This document shows positions 58,220 through 64,000 of a DNA stretch of 64,000 nucleotides, piece after piece. The stretch spans positions 81,607-145,606 of the forward strand of contig NZ_VRKO01000013.1 of assembly GCF_012271765.1 (NCBI RefSeq). Reading direction: 5' to 3'. The DNA comes from Erwinia rhapontici. Lineage in GTDB: Bacteria; Pseudomonadota; Gammaproteobacteria; Enterobacterales; Enterobacteriaceae. The position numbers and the translations under genes were made by a program. A model generated the notes under the pieces. The model searched no databases and had not been told where the DNA came from. It saw only the letters and a program-made list of their open reading frames with translations. Each line of letters starts with the position of its first letter. Position 1 is the stretch's first letter.

Positions 58220-58852
58220 ATGACGGACAGAGCGTATTACCACAACGACAGCCTCGAAATGACCAGCGAAGTGATCAGCTGCCAGCCGGATGACAATGGT
58301 CAGTACCGGGTGATCCTCTCTTCAACGCTGTTTCATCCGCAGGGCGGTGGGCAGCCCTCTGACCAGGGAACGCTCGGGGGGATTGAGGTGGTGAAAGCCA
58401 GCCAGGAAGAGGGGCAGGTGATCCATCTGTTGGCAACCAGCGTGCCGCTCGGGCCGGTGGCGATCAAGGTTGATGGGCAGGTGCGCGCGCACCATACCCG
58501 CATGCACTCGGCCGGGCATCTGATCGGTGTCGTCGGCGAGCAGTTTGGCTGGTATGCCACCAAAGGTGATCATCGCCCCGGTGCCGGGCGCATTGTTTTT
58601 GCACCGGGAGAACAGCCTGTGAAAGCCGTGGACGTGGCAGAACTGGAGCGCCTGACCCAGGCGCTGGTGGCGGCAGATTTGCCACGCATGCTGAGTGAGC
58701 AGGAAGGGATGCGTAAAGTCACCTGGGGAGCGCTGCCTGCTTACGCCTGCGGCGGTACGCACGTATTGTCGACCGCGCAGGTTGGCCTGGTGCGCATCAC
58801 CAGTGCCAAAGAGAAGAAAGGGCAGTTATCCGTTCAGTACGAACTGGACTGA
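58220..58852 (+). CDS. AlaX-type alanyl-tRNA editing protein
   Basis: A 210-aa stand-alone homologue of the AlaRS editing domain. Both zinc motifs are present: HHTRMHSAGH (HxxxH) and CGGTH (CxxxH); also FHPQGGGQPSDQG. AlaX proteins hydrolyse Ser- or Gly-tRNA(Ala). ATG 58220 follows GAGAA; a TTG one codon earlier is possible. It converges with a PLP serine/threonine-dehydratase-like gene ending 3 bases later. Confidence 0.88.
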   Translation: MTDRAYYHNDSLEMTSEVISCQPDDNGQYRVILSSTLFHPQGGGQPSDQGTLGGIEVVKASQEEGQVIHLLATSVPLGPVAIKVDGQVRAHHTRMHSAGHLIGVVGEQFGWYATKGDHRPGAGRIVFAPGEQPVKAVDVAELERLTQALVAADLPRMLSEQEGMRKVTWGALPAYACGGTHVLSTAQVGLVRITSAKEKKGQLSVQYELD

Positions 58853-58855
58853 GGG

Positions 58856-59779
58856 TCAGCCGCGCAGTGCGGCGGCCATTTTTTGCAGGTGTTCAAGGCT
58901 GCTGGTGGCACCGCCGCAGACAATGACCAGCAGGTTTTGATAAGCGGCGATCTGCGGATGCTGGTCATAAACCACGGCAAGGCTGGCCCCGCAGGCCGGT
59001 TCTACCAGCACCCGGTGATCGTCAAGAAAGCGTTCGCAGGCGGTGACGGCGGCAAGATCTGACACCAGCAGGCTGTGTATCGGATGTTCACCGGCGCAGC
59101 GTAGCGCCTGGTCGCACACCCGCTTTGCGCCCAGCGAAGAGGCAATACTGCGGATCTCCGCCAGTTCGACGCTCTTCCCGGCGGCCTGCGCCGCATGAAA
59201 AGATGCGGCGCCTGTTGTTTCAACGGCCAGCACAGGAACGTCCTGCCAGCCATTACGCTGTAGCCCGGCCACCACGCCCGCCAGCAAGCCGCCACCGCCC
59301 ACCGACAGCAGCACGGCGTCAGGTTTCATCCCGCTCTGCGCCACTTCATCAATCATCGTTGCGTGCCCCTGCCACAGCAGCGGATCGTCGAACGGATGCA
59401 GAAACGCATCCTGTTTGCCCGTCAGTGATTGTGCATATTGATTCGCTTCCTGCCAGGAGCTGCCGTGTACAATCACCTCAGCGTGCTCCTGCCGCAACAG
59501 CTCCTGTGCCCGCAACGGGGTGGTTTCCGGCACCACAACGGTGACGGGCACACCGAGATGGCGCCCGGCCCAGGCCACGGCCAAACCGGCATTGCCCCCT
59601 GACGAAGAGACAAAACGCTGTGCCCCCCGGCGCTGCCAGGTTTCGCAGGCAAGGCCAATACCACGGATTTTAAAGGAACCGGGCGGCTGTAACGCCTCCA
59701 TTTTCAGCATCACTTCGCGGCCTGCCAGCAGGCTTAACGGGCGTGAAGAGAGAAGCGGGGTGGTGATATGCAGGCTCAT
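58856..59779 (-). CDS. Serine/threonine dehydratase-like PLP enzyme
   Basis: A 307-aa fold-type II PLP protein of the L-serine/threonine dehydratase family. PLP lysine in PPGSFKIRGIG, substrate loop SSSGGNAGLA, phosphate-binding loop SVGGGGLLAG, and a late VCGGATSS. There is no regulatory domain, so it is catabolic-type. Its ATG overlaps the stop of the upstream regulator gene (ATGA), so the two are coupled. Substrate (L-Ser, L-Thr or a D-amino acid) is undetermined. Confidence 0.87.
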   Translation of the reverse strand: MSLHITTPLLSSRPLSLLAGREVMLKMEALQPPGSFKIRGIGLACETWQRRGAQRFVSSSGGNAGLAVAWAGRHLGVPVTVVVPETTPLRAQELLRQEHAEVIVHGSSWQEANQYAQSLTGKQDAFLHPFDDPLLWQGHATMIDEVAQSGMKPDAVLLSVGGGGLLAGVVAGLQRNGWQDVPVLAVETTGAASFHAAQAAGKSVELAEIRSIASSLGAKRVCDQALRCAGEHPIHSLLVSDLAAVTACERFLDDHRVLVEPACGASLAVVYDQHPQIAAYQNLLVIVCGGATSSLEHLQKMAAALRG

Positions 59780-60483
59780 AAGGTGCTCCCTGATTGTTCG
59801 TCGCGGATTTCATCCAGATAGTTGTAAATGGTGTAGCGGGTGACGCCCAGCGCTGCTGCGGCTTTCTCAATCCCGCCCTTGACGATAAACATACCGCGAT
59901 CCTGCATTTTTCGAACCGCCGCCAGTTTGGCCTGCTTACGCGACACGCGCAGGTTGCCATTCAGTTCACTCAGCGAGTCAGCAATGATATCCGCCATTAG
60001 CTGCCCCATATCCACGCTCTCTTCTGTTTGAGGGGGCGGCGCGTCTGCGTTGAGCAGGCTATCAAGGCAGCGTTTCGCCGCCAACAGTTCGCTGTTATCA
60101 GTATTGATGCAGAGTGCGGCAAACGGCTGACCATTGCTGTCACGATAAAGTGCGGTCGCGCTGCGCAGGGTCTGGCCGTTTTTACCCCGGGTTGGATAGT
60201 CAGGGATCACTGTCGGCGTCGTATTGCTCGCCTGTGCGTTATCGTTGAGCAGCGCGCGCAGCCCCTGATCCTCTAAGGGAACAGCCAGTACCGGGCTGCC
60301 TGGCACGCGGCCGGTGATATGACCGTGAGTGATGGCCAGCACTGATTTTTCCGGGTGTTCCAGGTCATGCAGAACGATTTCTGTATTACGCCCAACCACA
60401 CTGCCCAGGGCTGTGATTGCGGCGTTCAGGGTTTGCAGGATCAGTGCGCGTTCGCGGGCAATATCTGGGGAATGTGCTGTCAT
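59776..60483 (-). CDS. YheO/DauR-family transcriptional regulator
   Basis: A 235-aa regulator: N-terminal PAS-like YheO domain (about 10-130; VGRNTEIVLHDLEHPEKSVLAITHGHITGR) and C-terminal helix-turn-helix (about 190-230; GGIEKAAAALGVTRYTIYNYLDEIR). DauR of Pseudomonas controls D-arginine catabolism. Here it is cotranscribed with a serine/threonine dehydratase-like gene, suggesting it senses an amino acid. ATCAACA repeats upstream may be its operator. Confidence 0.87.
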   Translation of the reverse strand: MTAHSPDIARERALILQTLNAAITALGSVVGRNTEIVLHDLEHPEKSVLAITHGHITGRVPGSPVLAVPLEDQGLRALLNDNAQASNTTPTVIPDYPTRGKNGQTLRSATALYRDSNGQPFAALCINTDNSELLAAKRCLDSLLNADAPPPQTEESVDMGQLMADIIADSLSELNGNLRVSRKQAKLAAVRKMQDRGMFIVKGGIEKAAAALGVTRYTIYNYLDEIRDEQSGSTL

Positions 60484-60523
60484 AATGACTCAACGAGGGT
60501 AAGAGAACAGAATGCAGTAGGTT

Positions 60524-60559
60524 ATCAACAGGATGTTTAGCTATCAACATTTTGTTGAT
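60524..60559. promoter_or_regulatory. ATCAACA repeats before the YheO-type regulator
   Basis: ATCAACA at 60524-60530 and a perfect inverted repeat ATCAACA-TTT-TGTTGAT at 60543-60559, 40-75 bases before the regulator start (minus strand). Probable autoregulatory operator. Confidence 0.5.
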
Positions 60560-60624
60560 TTTAAGCGAGGGTATCGTTTAACAGGCCACTTGCAAAACCT
60601 GTAGGCGCTGATTATCTTAAATGC

Positions 60625-60690
60625 CATAAGGTGATGGTGTTCCACCTTTCCCAACCGCCCTGACTGTAAGGGCTGATGACGCCTGATAAC
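60625..60690 (+). ncRNA. Fluoride riboswitch (crcB motif)
   Basis: The stretch GGTGATGGTGTTCCACC, then AACCGCCCTG, a short variable loop, and AAGGGCTGATGACGCCT has the conserved elements of the crcB-motif aptamer in the right order. It lies in the leader of the crcB fluoride channel gene, about 85 bases before its ATG. A small hairpin CTCTG-TTTAAC-CAGAG follows at about 60695-60711 and could be part of the expression platform. Confidence 0.92.
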
Positions 60691-60775
60691 CCTGACTCTG
60701 TTTAACCAGAGGTCGGTGTATCAGGCCGTGTATTATTTGCCTGTTGGCACCTTCCTCTCCATTTCTGAGGATTTT

Positions 60776-61153
60776 ATGTTGAAACCATTACTGGCTGTCA
60801 TGATTGGCGGCTGTGCGGGCTGCGTGATCCGCTGGTTGCTGGCCGTGCGTCTGAATAGCCTGTTCCCCAACCTGCCACCGGGCACGCTGCTGGTGAATCT
60901 GGTGGGCGGCTTTATTATTGGCGCAACGGTGGCCTGGTTTGTGCGCCACCCGGGGATTGATCCGGCCTGGAAGCTGCTGATCACCACCGGACTGTGCGGC
61001 GGCATGACGACATTTTCCACCTTCTCGCTGGAGGTGGTGACGCTATTGCAGGCAGGAAATTATCTGTGGGCGATGACCTCGATTCTGGTGCATGTGCTCG
61101 GATCGCTGCTGATGACCTTCGCCGGGTTCTGGCTGATGTCTCTTTTGTTCTGA
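60776..61153 (+). CDS. crcB: Fluoride ion channel CrcB (Fluc)
   Basis: A 125-aa inner-membrane protein with four hydrophobic segments that exports fluoride as a dual-topology dimer. Family motifs: GGCAGCVIRW, GTLLVNLVGGFIIG and TTGLCGGMTTFSTFS (the TTFSTFS pore segment). The ATG at 60776 follows TGAGGA; an open frame upstream runs to 60716, but the family N-terminus begins here. Under a fluoride riboswitch. Confidence 0.95.
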   Translation: MLKPLLAVMIGGCAGCVIRWLLAVRLNSLFPNLPPGTLLVNLVGGFIIGATVAWFVRHPGIDPAWKLLITTGLCGGMTTFSTFSLEVVTLLQAGNYLWAMTSILVHVLGSLLMTFAGFWLMSLLF

Positions 61154-61154
61154 T

Positions 61155-61904
61155 TTAGCGTGCCAGCGCACTGGCGCTGGCCTCATCAAACAATGACAGG
61201 CTTTCTATCTGCTCCAGCATGATCACTTTGCGAAAAGCCATGGCCGATTTCGGTTCTGAATCGAGCGTGATGCCATGTTCGGCATACCAGCGGCTGTAAT
61301 TATGCTCAATGCATAAATTCAGGCTTTTGCCATCGCGGTAACCACTCAGCATCGGGATCAGCACGACATTGGCTGTCGCGACATTGTCATAAGAGGCGGC
61401 GTGGATCATACCGATATAAATACGCCGCGATTTCAGCGTGATCCAGGCAAGCTCACCTTCTTCCATGCACTGAAACAGTAATCCCTCAACGCCATTGGCG
61501 CGGGAGAGCTTCTTGTACAGCTTTTTGCGGCCAAAGCTATCCAGTCGGGCGCTGCCTGACCAGCTTGAACGGTAAATGCAAAAGGCCACAGCAAAGGTGA
61601 GCATGATGACCACGGGTGCCTGAATGCCTAAAAAGCTCCAGGTCATAAATTCGATTTGCCACTGATGATGCAGGCCATCTGCCAGTGACGGAATGGCGTT
61701 AAAGGTTGCCGATACGGCCAGCAGCACTAACCAGATCAGTCCGGTGGCCAAAACACCCTGCAGGACAAAAATGCAGCCATACAGCGCCACCAGGAAGTAA
61801 ACATCCCAGCCAAATGAACGTTTGATTTTGAAACGTGTAGAGAGGTCGCGGCTGGTGTACCAGTAGCCGCAGACCATTAACACCATAAAGATCGCCGTTC
61901 CCAT
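61155..61904 (-). CDS. Membrane protein of unknown function
   Basis: A 249-aa protein I do not recognise. It has four hydrophobic segments (about 3-16, 34-50, 52-70, 90-110) and a soluble C-terminal half containing AWITLKSRRIYIGMIHAASYDN, similar in style to membrane proteins with a small beta-domain (DUF6338-like). One base separates it from the upstream 65-aa gene, so the two form an operon. Its stop is next to the convergent crcB stop. Confidence 0.7.
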   Translation of the reverse strand: MGTAIFMVLMVCGYWYTSRDLSTRFKIKRSFGWDVYFLVALYGCIFVLQGVLATGLIWLVLLAVSATFNAIPSLADGLHHQWQIEFMTWSFLGIQAPVVIMLTFAVAFCIYRSSWSGSARLDSFGRKKLYKKLSRANGVEGLLFQCMEEGELAWITLKSRRIYIGMIHAASYDNVATANVVLIPMLSGYRDGKSLNLCIEHNYSRWYAEHGITLDSEPKSAMAFRKVIMLEQIESLSLFDEASASALAR

Positions 61905-61905
61905 C

Positions 61906-62103
61906 TCAGGCCCTCTTCAGTGCATTAACGTGCCGGGCAAAGTCTTCATGGACTTCCGGGCTGGAAAAATTGACCATCGCGCTGCCATCTTCATCAATCA
62001 GAATACGTTCACCTTCTTCGATCGACTCAGCAATATCGCGTTGACTCATCACCTGCAACAGGGACTCGGGGCTGGAAAACAAAGAGCAAATAAAGCGGAA
62101 CAT
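61906..62103 (-). CDS. Small protein of unknown function
   Basis: A 65-aa protein (MFRFICSLFSSPESLLQVMSQRDIAESIEEGERILIDEDGS..., split here) with a hydrophobic first ten residues and an acidic middle. AGGAGAAAC-type sequence precedes the ATG on the minus strand. It lies one base upstream of the membrane-protein gene, which suggests joint expression. No family recognised. Confidence 0.6.
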   Translation of the reverse strand: MFRFICSLFSSPESLLQVMSQRDIAESIEEGERILIDEDGSAMVNFSSPEVHEDFARHVNALKRA

Positions 62104-62294
62104 AGTTTCTCCTCAACGGGTGTCGGGGAAGCCTGGCAGCAGAGTGGCATTTCCGCTATCAGATGAAGGCGAAAACACACTGAGGGATTATCTGGAAATC
62201 GCGATCATTTGCCTTATCTTGCGGTCTGTCCTGTTTACCCGGATTGGGGAGAGTGGTAATTTCATACGGATAATCTGATAAGGATAATAGCGAC

Positions 62295-62588
62295 ATGAAG
62301 CAACTGGTCATCGATATTTTAATGAAGCTCGCCAAAATGGATGTGGATACGAAAGAGCTGACAGCCCAGGTTGAAGCACAATCCCTGCTGATTGCCGCGC
62401 TGTTGTTGACCGCAGGCAAAGAGGGATCATCCTCGATCTCTGAAAATATTCAGAATGCAGTACTCACTGCGTCACGCAGTGGCGATGGCTTTCTACAAAC
62501 TGATGTGGATTTGCTGTTGACCCATGTCAACCGCCTGCTGGCGGTGACCCGTTATGTGGATGATGCTGCATCAACAGAAGACAGCTAA
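62295..62588 (+). CDS. iraP: Anti-adaptor IraP (RpoS stabiliser)
   Basis: A 97-aa helical protein whose start, MKQLVIDILMKLAKMDVDTK then ELTAQVEAQSLLIAALL, closely follows E. coli IraP ([37 protein letters not shown]). IraP blocks the adaptor RssB and so protects sigma-S from ClpXP under phosphate starvation. The rest is diverged. AAGGATAA gives the ribosome-binding site. Crl, a second RpoS-acting protein, is 10 kb away. Confidence 0.8.
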   Translation: MKQLVIDILMKLAKMDVDTKELTAQVEAQSLLIAALLLTAGKEGSSSISENIQNAVLTASRSGDGFLQTDVDLLLTHVNRLLAVTRYVDDAASTEDS

Positions 62589-62755
62589 CGATAAACCTCC
62601 CCACACAGCAGCACCACATTGGGGCGCCGCTTTAAGATCCGTTCGGCCATCTCTTCACAGGCGTATCGGGTGGGATAAATATGCTCGGAAACCGGAAGTG
62701 CGTCACAAGCATCATATCCACAGGCACTGACGAGTAATACGAAGCCGATTAACAT
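62585..62755 (-). CDS. Small putative lipoprotein, cysteine-containing
   Basis: A 56-codon frame below common length cut-offs: MLIGFVLLVSAC, then GYDACDALPVSEHIYPTRYA, CEEMAERILKRRPNVVLLCG and EVYR. AAAGGAG lies 7 bases before the ATG, a near-perfect ribosome-binding site. VSAC fits a lipobox, though the signal is short and lacks N-terminal Lys/Arg. Four cysteines (12, 17, 33, 51). It overlaps iraP tail to tail by 4 bases. Function unknown. Confidence 0.65.
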   Translation of the reverse strand: MLIGFVLLVSACGYDACDALPVSEHIYPTRYACEEMAERILKRRPNVVLLCGEVYR

Positions 62756-62887
62756 CACTCACTCCTTTGACCGATCAGGGACTGATATTCAGTATAGGCG
62801 ACAAGTTAAGGTGCGTGTAATCCGCTTGTGCTGAGCTGTTTGGGTTACTGTTATTGCACCATTTCTGCAACTTCAGGAGCTTTTGTC

Positions 62888-63778
62888 ATGCTGTTTCGCG
62901 GACTTTCTGCTTTCCCCATAACGCCTCTAAATACGTCTGGCGTGGTTGATATTCCTGCTCTGGAAAAACTGCTGCTCAGGCTGAAACGAGCGGGGGTCGA
63001 TTCAGTGGGGTTACACGGCAGTACCGGGTTGTATGCCTATCTCAGTCGTGAACAGAAGCAGCGATCCATTGAGGCTGCAGTGGCCTGTCTTGGCCCGGAC
63101 ATCCCGGTGATTCCCAGCGCGGGAGCGCTGCGTACTGATGAGGCTTGCCTGTTGGCTGAGGATGCTGAACGCGCCGGCGCTCAGGGAATTTTACTGGCGC
63201 CGGTTTCCTATACGCCACTGCGTGAAGAGGAAGTTTTCCAGCACTATTCTGCCGTGGCGCAGTCCAGTCATCTGCCCATTTGTATCTATAACAATCCTGG
63301 CACGACGCACTTTACCTTCACGCAGGGCTTACTACAGCGGCTGGCAACATTGCCGCAGATACAGGCGCTGAAGCAGCCCGGACAGGCCGATATGCGTCAG
63401 AGCGATGTAGCGGAGCTGCGAGCGTTGTTTCCAACAACGTTTGCCGTCGGCTACAGCGGTGACTGGCATGCGGCAGGGGCATTGCTGGCCGGTGGCGATG
63501 TGTGGTTTAGCGTGCTGGGAGGATTATTACCGCAACAGGCTCTGGCGCTAACCCGTGCTGCGCAGGGGGGAGAGGTGGATCGCGTTGCAGAACTCAACCA
63601 GCAGCTGGCGCCGTTGTGGCAATTGTTTCAGACGCTGAGTAGCCTGCGAGTGATGTATGCCGCCGCAGATATTCTGGGGATTTGCCAGCCCGTATTGCCA
63701 CGGCCGTTATTGGGGCTGAACAGTGCCGAGTGTCGACAGGTTGAGCAGGTGTTGCATGCATTACCGGATGTGGAGTGA
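62888..63778 (+). CDS. DHDPS/NAL-family lyase (DapA-like)
   Basis: A 296-aa aldolase-barrel protein of the dihydrodipicolinate synthase/N-acetylneuraminate lyase family. Features: LSAFPITPLNTSGVVD, substrate loop HGSTGLYAYLS (family GTTGE), catalytic Tyr in CIYNNPG, and Schiff-base Lys in ALKQPGQAD. The changed GSTGL loop argues against true DapA; it is probably a 2-keto-acid aldolase or dehydratase of unknown substrate. ATG at 62888 follows CAGGAG. Confidence 0.82.
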   Translation: MLFRGLSAFPITPLNTSGVVDIPALEKLLLRLKRAGVDSVGLHGSTGLYAYLSREQKQRSIEAAVACLGPDIPVIPSAGALRTDEACLLAEDAERAGAQGILLAPVSYTPLREEEVFQHYSAVAQSSHLPICIYNNPGTTHFTFTQGLLQRLATLPQIQALKQPGQADMRQSDVAELRALFPTTFAVGYSGDWHAAGALLAGGDVWFSVLGGLLPQQALALTRAAQGGEVDRVAELNQQLAPLWQLFQTLSSLRVMYAAADILGICQPVLPRPLLGLNSAECRQVEQVLHALPDVE

Positions 63779-63787
63779 TGTAGCAGA

Positions 63788-63815
63788 AATGGCCCTGCGG
63801 GTTCGCAGGGCCATT
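63788..63815. terminator. Terminator between the DapA-like gene and the yjbE-like gene
   Basis: AATGGCCCTGC (63788-63798) pairs with GCAGGGCCATT (63805-63815), loop GGTTCG-like; it serves convergent genes. Confidence 0.75.
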
Positions 63816-63861
63816 GAAAGCTTTGTGAGACCGGCTTTCTACTTGCTGTGTGAAAGAATAA

Positions 63862-64000
63862 TTAACGTGAAACGGTAGAGGTTGTGGTGGTCGTTGTTCC
63901 GGTATTGGAGCCATCACCACCGCCGGAAGTCGCGAGAGCCACGCCTAACAGAGCAGCGACTGCGCCCACGCCGACGGCATCTGAAGTGCCATCTGACATG
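63862..64000 (-). CDS. YjbE/GfcA-like exopolysaccharide-associated protein, 3' part
   Basis: The window edge cuts this minus-strand gene. The last 45 residues read [21 protein letters not shown], then [20 protein letters not shown] and [19 protein letters not shown] is nearly identical to the end of E. coli YjbE, a small secreted protein of the yjbEFGH capsule-related operon; GfcA ends similarly. The genes that would follow yjbE (yjbF and on) are absent: a terminator and a convergent gene come next. Confidence 0.7.
   Translation of the reverse strand, partial: MSDGTSDAVGVGAVAALLGVALATSGGGDGSNTGTTTTTTSTVSR

Noticed and set aside
58856-59779. Threonine deaminase IlvA
   Set aside because: Far shorter than IlvA and without the C-terminal regulatory domain; catabolic serine/threonine dehydratase-like is the better description.
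62888-63778. True dihydrodipicolinate synthase DapA
   Set aside because: The substrate loop reads GSTGL instead of GTTGE, and the context has no lysine genes, so only family-level naming is justified.

Overview
The window looks like chromosomal DNA of a plant- or environment-associated member of the Enterobacterales, most like the Erwinia/Pantoea/Klebsiella side of the order. The core proteins are near-identical in length and motif to their E. coli counterparts (RNase HI 155 aa, FadE 814, GmhA 192, ProA 417, Gpt 152). Gene order follows two E. coli blocks that lie far apart in that species: pepP-ubiH-ubiI-gcvTHP-ygfF (about 65 min), then rnhA, dnaQ, tRNA-Asp, yafV, fadE, gmhA, yafJ, yafK, dinB, pepD, gpt, frsA, crl, phoE, proBA (about 5-6 min). 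The join lies between ygfF and rnhA. No insertion sequence, prophage or CRISPR array was seen.

Layout: 1-3261 pepP (3' part), ubiH, ubiI (proline peptidase and ubiquinone hydroxylases); 3709-8330 glycine cleavage genes gcvT, gcvH, gcvP; 8409-9152 ygfF; 9251-9718 rnhA; 9719-18204 an accessory carbohydrate island; 18383-19346 dnaQ and tRNA-Asp; 20207-35812 a purine-catabolism (hpx) cluster; 35868-42237 yafV and a complete methionine-salvage set (mtnE, mtnBCD, mtnA, mtnK); 42297-56477 conserved core genes fadE to proA; 56500-64000 a mixed region with a LysE-type exporter, a shikimate-dehydrogenase-like protein, an AlaX-type editing protein, a PLP lyase with its regulator, crcB under a fluoride riboswitch, iraP, an overlooked small lipoprotein gene, a DapA-like lyase and the end of a yjbE-like gene.

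The island between rnhA and dnaQ splits a gene pair that is adjacent and divergent in E. coli. It encodes an RpiR-type regulator, a PTS IIBC permease without IIA, a GH1 6-phospho-beta-glucosidase, a secreted GH78 alpha-L-rhamnosidase and a LamB/ScrY-type sugar porin. Together these suggest a route for plant rhamnosyl-glucosides: entry through the porin, removal of rhamnose in the periplasm, PTS uptake of the remaining beta-glucoside, then cytoplasmic hydrolysis. A strong CRP-type site lies upstream.

The hpx cluster covers 5-hydroxyisourate to oxalate plus ammonia (HpxT, HpxQ, HpxA, HpxB, HpxK, HpxJ, HpxXYZ, HpxW), with an NCS1 allantoin permease, an ABC importer and two regulators. It lacks the urate-forming and urate-oxidising genes. 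Three of its promoters carry sigma-54-type -24/-12 sequences and one has an upstream NtrC-like site, which fits use of purines as a nitrogen source. Both divergent promoters of the methionine-salvage genes carry tandem met boxes.

Dispersed repeats are prominent. They are two ERIC-like elements, two copies of an 87-bp imperfect palindrome (one inside the gcv operon), a REP pair after dinB, and a 46-47 bp tandem REP-derived array that runs over the end of hpxK.
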